This document shows positions 58,280-64,000 of a stretch of 64,000 nt of DNA, in pieces. The stretch's first letter is position 1; the number at the start of each line of letters is the position of its first letter. This DNA comes from Corbicula japonica. Lineage: Eukaryota; Mollusca; Bivalvia; Venerida; Cyrenidae. Position numbers and translations under genes: made by a program. Below the pieces are notes generated by a model. It worked only from the letters and a program-made list of their open reading frames with translations, did not search any database and was not told the DNA's origin. The DNA lies in the NCBI GenBank assembly GCA_038501625.1, contig JAZAYU010000227.1, positions 731,001-795,000 of the forward strand. The letters run 5' to 3'.

Positions 58280-58508
58280 CCCTTTCCTCCATAGAAACAC
58301 CTTTATTGCATGGGTGAAAAGTGTAGATCCAGATCAGCTGGCACACCTATGCCATCTGATCAGGATCTAAACTGCTTTTAGATTAATTAGGTTATTTCAG
58401 ACCAAGATGTGGCAAGTACAGATCCAGATCACCTGGCAAAGATGTCCCAGCTGATGTGGATCTAAACTGGTTGCATACAAGTAAAATGTGTCTTCGTGGA
58501 GGAAAGGG
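58280..58508. mobile_element. piggyBac-type MITE, best preserved copy
   Basis: TTAA (58,276-58,279) then CCCTTTCCTCCATAG at the left; GTGGAGGAAAGGG then TTAA (58,509-58,512) at the right. Element of 229 bp. The interior has GATCCAGATCAGCTGGCACA with an opposed partner CCCAGCTGATGTGGATCTAA, and a central GATTAATTAGGTTATTT. It has no coding sequence. Confidence 0.92.
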
Positions 58509-58843
58509 TTAAAATGACATGTTGTAACTGCCACGTTTACAGATGATTTTCAACAGTTTGTGTTTTTGAAAACGTGGTTGAGTCTCAGTGAGCCAATATA
58601 TCTGGGAAACACATTGTTGCAAGACTTGTTGCAAGTGCTTAAATGTTAAAAGACAGGCATGATTCCAGTACAAACAGTAGTAAACCTATTTGCTCAGGTC
58701 CATTATTATAATCCATGGACAAAAAACACTAAAATAAGCTATCTGGTCCCTTTTTAAATTTCTTACTTAAAGAAATTAGTTCAGCAATAGTATCATTAAA
58801 ATGATTTCAAAGTATCTTTATGATGAAAATGAGCAAACTTTAA

Positions 58844-59035
58844 TGCTTTACATGGGATGGGCTTTTATCACATGGACACCAGTGTAGATCTAGATCAGCC
58901 AGCAAATCCATGCCACCTGATCAGGACTTACACAGTTTGCTTTCAGATTCATTAGGATATTTCTAACTTATTTCTAACTAAGAAGCAACCAGTGTCCAGC
59001 AAATCTAGATCTATACTGCTGATAAAAAGTATGCA
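58844..59035. mobile_element. Diverged piggyBac-type MITE
   Basis: TTAA then TGCTTTACATGG at the left, and TAGATCTAGATCAGCCAGCA, CACCTGATCAGGACTTACAC and CAGATTCATTAGGATATTTC inside. The right terminus has decayed, so that border is approximate. Confidence 0.65.
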
Positions 59036-60130
59036 TTTAAATTTTTAACCAAACATGATTTTTTCTGAAAATTTTAAATACTGTAACAATATTTTACAGT
59101 GACATTCGAATTTGCAGCAGCAAACCAATTCCTGAATGCTTCTTTTCTTCTATTTTTGTCAGATTACAATTGTTATAACCTGTACACAACAATTAAATAT
59201 GACTGAAATCTATACACTAAATGAATTTTGCTAACAACAAATATTACTTATATCTACCAAAACATCATGTTGATAACTTTTTCATAAACCATTAGAAAGC
59301 ACCATGTGTTTTATAAAATACTGTCCACTGAAAGAAGACATTCAGGTTCTGTAAAATATGACATAATTGCTCTCGACAGCAGAATGTGACTTTCTTCTCA
59401 AAATAATTGTAAAGAAATAAGAAAACATCATGTTTTTCTTATTTTTTGTCTGGGCTTTGCAGTATAATAAAACTACAGTTTCTTGAAAATTCATGTTAGA
59501 GCGGACAATATATCCTCACATTCTCTGTCAAGAAAAGACATCAATAAACTTATATCAACTATAAAATGAAGCAATGAATCAGTATTCAGATCTGTACAAA
59601 CCCCAAAACTATACAGATAATAATAAAAATAATATAAACATGCCAATAAAACAAAAACAGGGATTAGCAACAAAACAAATATAAATATATGTTAACATAT
59701 CTATACAAATACCAATCCTCAAATTGTACCAGACTCTCAACTAATGATCTATCATAAAAAGTGCAACTAAATAAAAACATAACGAAAGCACAATGATGAC
59801 TGCATAGACATTAACTGGTTAGACTTAAGATTGCATAAGAAAATGGTCTGGGTAGATTACAGCAACAGAAATTCCAAAAATGGAAAACCAAGTCAGGAGC
59901 TGAGCATAAGCAGACCAGGTAAGTGTGCAACTGAAGATTAATTGAATTGCAAACAGAATGGAATCTAAACCAAGCAAAATGAGCATCTGAATCACGTTTT
60001 TATAAGATCTGAGCAGATGGCAACTATTAATAGTTTATCTTATCAGTTATTTATAGAGGCACTTTTTTGGCTGCGACTGATTTTCATATATACAATATAA
60101 CAATTCTGAAAATAATAAGAGAGTTATCTG
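59036..60130. other. Anonymous AT-rich DNA
   Basis: No gene, RNA or clear repeat was recognised. Confidence 0.4.
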
Positions 60131-60201
60131 TTATCAAAGACATTATAACATAACTTAATAATAACATTAGTTAGTTAGTTGTGTAATAATGTCTTTGATA
60201 A
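60131..60201. repeat. Short inverted repeat, 16-bp perfect arms
   Basis: TTATCAAAGACATTAT at 60,131-60,146 and ATAATGTCTTTGATAA at 60,186-60,201, with a 39-bp loop. It could be a small MITE relic. Confidence 0.8.
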
Positions 60202-60710
60202 TGAATAAGAATATCTATTTTGATTTCAAGAAAACTCCGAGGAAAGGATTTACAGTAATTGCTCCATCTACCATCTAGGGTGCTCAGAAATTTAAGAAAA
60301 GGGGGGCTTCTAAAAAGACCTACAGAAAGCTAAGTTGATTGAAAGTTAAACTGAAAACGGAAAATATTTTTGCAAATAATAAAATCTGTCCATGCCATAC
60401 CAAAACAGAAAACAACAAATGATGGTGTAAACATGTTATATTTTATTCCTTGTAAATAGAGCATGGACGCAAGATGGAATGAAAATGGTATGTAACCCTT
60501 TTATGAATACACATTCAAAGCCTAATTAATATGACTAAGTGTTAATCATACACAAGAGTCCATAGAATTAAAAGTATGGAAAATTTCCATATTTTAATGA
60601 AGAAATTCTTGTCTGTTGAATTAGAAATGTGAAAATGAACAAAGAATAAAGAAGTCTTAAATTTCATTTGATTTTATATTTTTACGTTTTACTTGTTTAT
60701 CATTTGAGGA

Positions 60711-60848
60711 TTGAATTGATATTTGATGGTTTTCATTTGGGTATGGAAAACAGTTGGGTTGTTTTAACTGTGTGAAGGGCTTCACACTTGCTTTAAACAA
60801 TCCAACTGTTTTTCATACCCAAATGAAAACTATCAATATTGATTCAAT
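60711..60848. repeat. Long hairpin, about 68-bp arms, minimal loop
   Basis: The left arm includes GTTTTCATTTGGGTATGG and AACAGTTGGGTTGTTT. The right arm is the reverse complement (AACAATCCAACTGTTTTTCA and TACCCAAATGAAAAC) at about 85-90%. The loop is about GGC at 60,778-60,780. The 101-codon frame 60,754-61,059 overlaps it and is not a gene. It may be a fold-back MITE or a long hairpin RNA source. Confidence 0.88.
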
Positions 60849-62381
60849 TCTAATATTTCCACACATAAATACTCTCATTAAAACTGAAATTATGAGAAAA
60901 ATTCATGAAATTACTGCCTTTTTGAATCATCTGTGCAAGGTGACTCACGTTTTCACAGCAAATCAAGGCAAAATGTGTGTGCTTGGCAATGTCTCAAGTC
61001 AAAACATTGTGCAACATCCAATAAATTGTGAACAGTTCTACTTAAGGCTTGCCTTTTAAAGTAATACATCACAATGTTTATCATTAGAAATTATGATTTA
61101 TTAACAAATAAGAAGACTTCATCGTAGAGTTCCGCAAATACTGACCAGTGAAAATTACAAGGGTAAAAAAGGAAATAAAGAAATGAAGCCGAATGTTAAG
61201 ATCATTTGAAGAACATTGAAAGGATCAAAAGATTTGTAGTGCAAAGATGTGGAATCGGAGATAAGATACAATTGTTCAACAGATCAGGAGTGGAATTAGC
61301 AAAATTTAAAATAATCTATTTCAAAATTGTCTGTACAGTATAACTGCTTCTGTTTTGGTTAGAGGCAAAACAATCACAGGTAAAAAAATGTAATGATATC
61401 TGCTAAACAAGTTTTTACATCTCCATTCTGACACGTATTCATAACTCTGGCTTATGTACATGTTTTAAGCACAGATCTCATTCAAATGTCTGGCGCAGAC
61501 TTGCATTGGTCAATGGCAGCTTGGAACAGAAAATGCAGATTATGCTTATATGATCTGATATATGATTCTGATAAACTACAGGACAGAAAATCATGCAATT
61601 GATAATTAAGTCAATTCTGGCCAGTCTGCTCCCATATAACTACAACAACTCCATTGAATTTTCACTTTGAATGCACTCCATTTACCTCACTCCTTACTAC
61701 GAGCTAAACCATCTTCTATTCCATTCTGATTGTTTGCTTCCTACCTGATTATTCAGTATATTTCATCATTTCATCACTTTGCCACTAGTATTAAGCAACC
61801 TTTGATGTAGAAACAATTGGATTTTAAATGAAGATTTAACCATCTTAAGGATAAGCACTAACAGAACGCTGTTAAGAAAACCAAACTAAATTTAAGACTT
61901 TTTAATGCTCATATTTTCAAATCAAAAGGTGAATTATAATGTAATCCCATGTCAATTTATAGGTACAATAAATAAATATGAAAGTGTTGAAAAGAAACAA
62001 GCTGAATGTCTGTGTATAATGCTCCACTATAAATCAAGTTGTCATTTTCATGATTTTCAGGATAGTAAAAGTATCTTTAATGACATAGTTGAGTTTAAAA
62101 ATACTTAGTTAAGTTTAAAGTGAAAAAAAGGTTTGTCAAATAAAACTTGAATGCTAAACTAAGGAAATTAACAAAAAAACAATTTCAATACAATACTTAA
62201 TTGAAGACAATGTCTGCAGATCAAAAATGTTAATTATCTCACATAATTTCAGTAATAAAACATGCATAAAGGTCTTTCTCACTAAAAAATAGTAAATGCC
62301 TTGTGTATAAAATCAATATTAAAAACCCTTAACCATGTACCACGAGTCAAAAGAAACTTAAATAACAAGATAAACAAAATG
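60849..62381. other. Anonymous AT-rich DNA
   Basis: No coding exon or repeat was recognised. Confidence 0.4.
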
Positions 62382-62385
62382 TTAA

Positions 62386-62524
62386 CCCTTTCCTCCATAC
62401 ATGTAGATAACCCCTTTTATCAAATGGATGAACAGTGTGAACAGAATATGGCACGGACATGCCACTTGATCAGGATCTACACTTGTCTCCAATGTAATGA
62501 CAGGCTTATACATGGAGGAAAGAA
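62386..62524. mobile_element. Shortened piggyBac-type MITE
   Basis: TTAA then CCCTTTCCTCCATAC at the left; CATGGAGGAAAG at the right without the final TTAA. The interior keeps TGATCAGGATCTACACTTG but the centre is deleted (139 bp rather than about 229 bp). Confidence 0.82.
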
Positions 62525-63007
62525 ATAATGTCAGTAAAAAAAATGCAAAAAGGTTTTCTATAATACACAGTCTAACAAAACATGTTCATCATACAGGATG
62601 AATCCACTTGACAAAATGCTACCACTCAGACTTGTAAATAACAAAACAATCATATAATCAAACATTAACTCCAACAAATAACCAGACATACACTCCAACC
62701 AAGTCATTTAATATTTATTTAGTTCTTTCATACGTTTTTATTGATCTCAGTTACCAATTCTATAATTTAAAAAGCAAAAAGTTGACCCAATCTTTGAAAA
62801 ATATTGCATAAAATTCAATTTTCAATATTCAAATACATGTAGATACATGTATTTGATATGATTATATTAGGTTTTCAATAAATATTTGTAAATTCTAGTC
62901 TGGTTATTAAAAACCAACACTATCCTAAAGATGAAATTCACAGACACAAAACAGGCATGAATTGAGTTGTGCTGACTAGACTTACCACTTTTAGAACAAT
63001 TTCAATG
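62525..63007. other. Short spacer between MITEs
   Basis: AT-rich. It includes a small ATACATGTAGATACATGTAT near-palindrome at about 62,831. Nothing else was seen. Confidence 0.4.
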
Positions 63008-63011
63008 TTAA

Positions 63012-63238
63012 CCATTTACTTCATGGACACTGCTTATAATCATACAAGAGACCAGAACAGAAAAAGATTGGCCTGCAGATCCATGCAGTCTGATGCAGTC
63101 TGCACTGTTGACCTTAAGATTCATAGGGAAAAAATGTGAACAGTGCAGATCCTGATCAGACTGCATACATGTGTACATTGGTCTCAATTTATGTCAAACA
63201 TCAAACAAAGTATTACGCTGTATCCATGGAGTAAGAGG
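63012..63238. mobile_element. piggyBac-type MITE, diverged ends
   Basis: TTAA then CCATTTACTTCATGG at the left; CCATGGAGTAAGAGG then TTA at the right. Interior CTGCAGATCCATGCAGTCTG and GTGCAGATCCTGATCAGAC. Confidence 0.78.
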
Positions 63239-63420
63239 TTACATTGCAAATACACAAAACAACATGACTTTTCAGTTATTACATTAAAGTGTGACGATCT
63301 AACTAAATATATATCACAATTGACTCAAACATTCCCTCATGGTGCATCTAGACATTATAACTGTATCCATGTAATGCAGAAGTCTTATTGAAGGAAAATG
63401 TTGAGATACTCTTTCGTTAA

Positions 63421-63628
63421 AAACACCAGTGATTAGTGTGGATCCAGATCACCTGGCACATCCATGCCATCTGATCAGGATTTACATTGCCTGCTTCTCT
63501 TAGCCTAAATAACTAAATGAATCTAAAACTGAACAGTGTAGATCCTGATCTGACTGAATGCGCAGGTTGATCTATGGTTCTACACCAGCTGCCTATAGGA
63601 CAGAAGCCATATCGCATGGAATAAAGGG
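63421..63628. mobile_element. piggyBac-type MITE, left end decayed
   Basis: Right end GCATGGAATAAAGGG then TTAA (63,629-63,632). The interior has GTGGATCCAGATCACCTGGC, CATGCCATCTGATCAGGATT and TGTAGATCCTGATCTGACTG. The left TTAA (63,417-63,420) is followed by AAACACC rather than CCC. Confidence 0.75.
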
Positions 63629-63632
63629 TTAA

Positions 63633-64000
63633 CTCGGTAAAAACTTTAGTATGTTATTCAACACAATTTTGTCAGACAAAATTCTTGACATGAAGTTATG
63701 CATTATCGGTATATTATTTTCTAAAAATGTTGCAAAATGGAAGAATGAATGTTCAGTATTTGTAAGTTTAATAAATTAGTAAAACCCATTAAAATATTAC
63801 AGTAATGGGCTGAACACTATGTCAGACTTCACACAAAACCAGTTTATTACAGTCAGTGTGTGTTATACAGATGTACACTACATTGTTTTGAAACATTTTC
63901 ATTTGTGGAAACACATAACCTAAGTGATAACAAGTTTTGTAAATAACAAAAATAGTTCCCACCATTATACAAAAAAAAACAATTTATTTGGAGGCTTATG
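63633..64000. other. Anonymous DNA to the window end
   Basis: AT-rich, with no gene or repeat recognised. Confidence 0.4.

Noticed and set aside
60754..61059. 101-codon open frame
   Set aside because: Its first third lies in the hairpin at 60,711-60,848 and the remainder has no motif.

Overview
The window looks like nuclear DNA from a bivalve mollusc, probably a heterodont clam. It is AT-rich and almost free of genes. It carries a GPCR of the DMSR (myosuppressin/FMRFamide-receptor-like) group that is expanded in lophotrochozoans, and arrays of about 150-165 bp built on GTGACCTTGACC or TTTTTCAAGTTATGCCCC cores of the kind I associate with bivalve genomes. The species assignment is inference and no database was searched.

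Only one intact protein-coding gene is convincing: a single-exon, 389-codon seven-transmembrane receptor at 22,687-23,856 (+), with an AATAAA about 185 bp after the stop. Almost all other short open frames are chance or lie inside repeats. Two broken transposon genes are recognisable by translation: a frameshifted reverse transcriptase fragment (11,068-11,835, with a second, shorter copy at 31,121-31,585) and a THAP plus HTH plus DDE transposase relic (48,910-51,582). The transposase relic has been interrupted by a 552-bp insertion flanked by an exact 13-bp direct repeat.

Layout. 1-9 kb: anonymous AT-rich DNA, one arm of an inverted repeat pair whose partner lies 38 kb away, and two near-perfect 144-bp palindromes. 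9-12 kb: microsatellite, a 44-bp-period minisatellite and the RT relic. 12-22 kb: anonymous, with scattered copies of a SINE-like repeat that has a B-box-like motif. 22.3-24.1 kb: the receptor gene. 24-28 kb: anonymous plus TIR elements. 28.8-32.6 kb and 36.7-39.9 kb: a direct segmental duplication. 36 kb: a compound repeat with a 24-bp palindrome. 40.5-45.3 kb: the second inverted arm, a tandem array and a large inverted repeat with a hammerhead-like motif. 48.3-51.6 kb: the transposase relic. 53-56.6 kb: two long tandem arrays, the second ending in a (GACC)n tract and a strong hairpin (pearl/HINE-like layout). 53-63.6 kb: a cluster of piggyBac-type MITEs with TTAA-CCC ends.

Nothing here forms an operon or multi-gene system. 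The receptor gene sits in a landscape made by repeated insertion, inversion and duplication of mobile elements. I saw no prokaryotic system, CRISPR array or viral genome. Splice sites, identities and repeat families are read by eye, so boundaries are good to a few bases for short inverted repeats and to tens of bases for diverged repeats.
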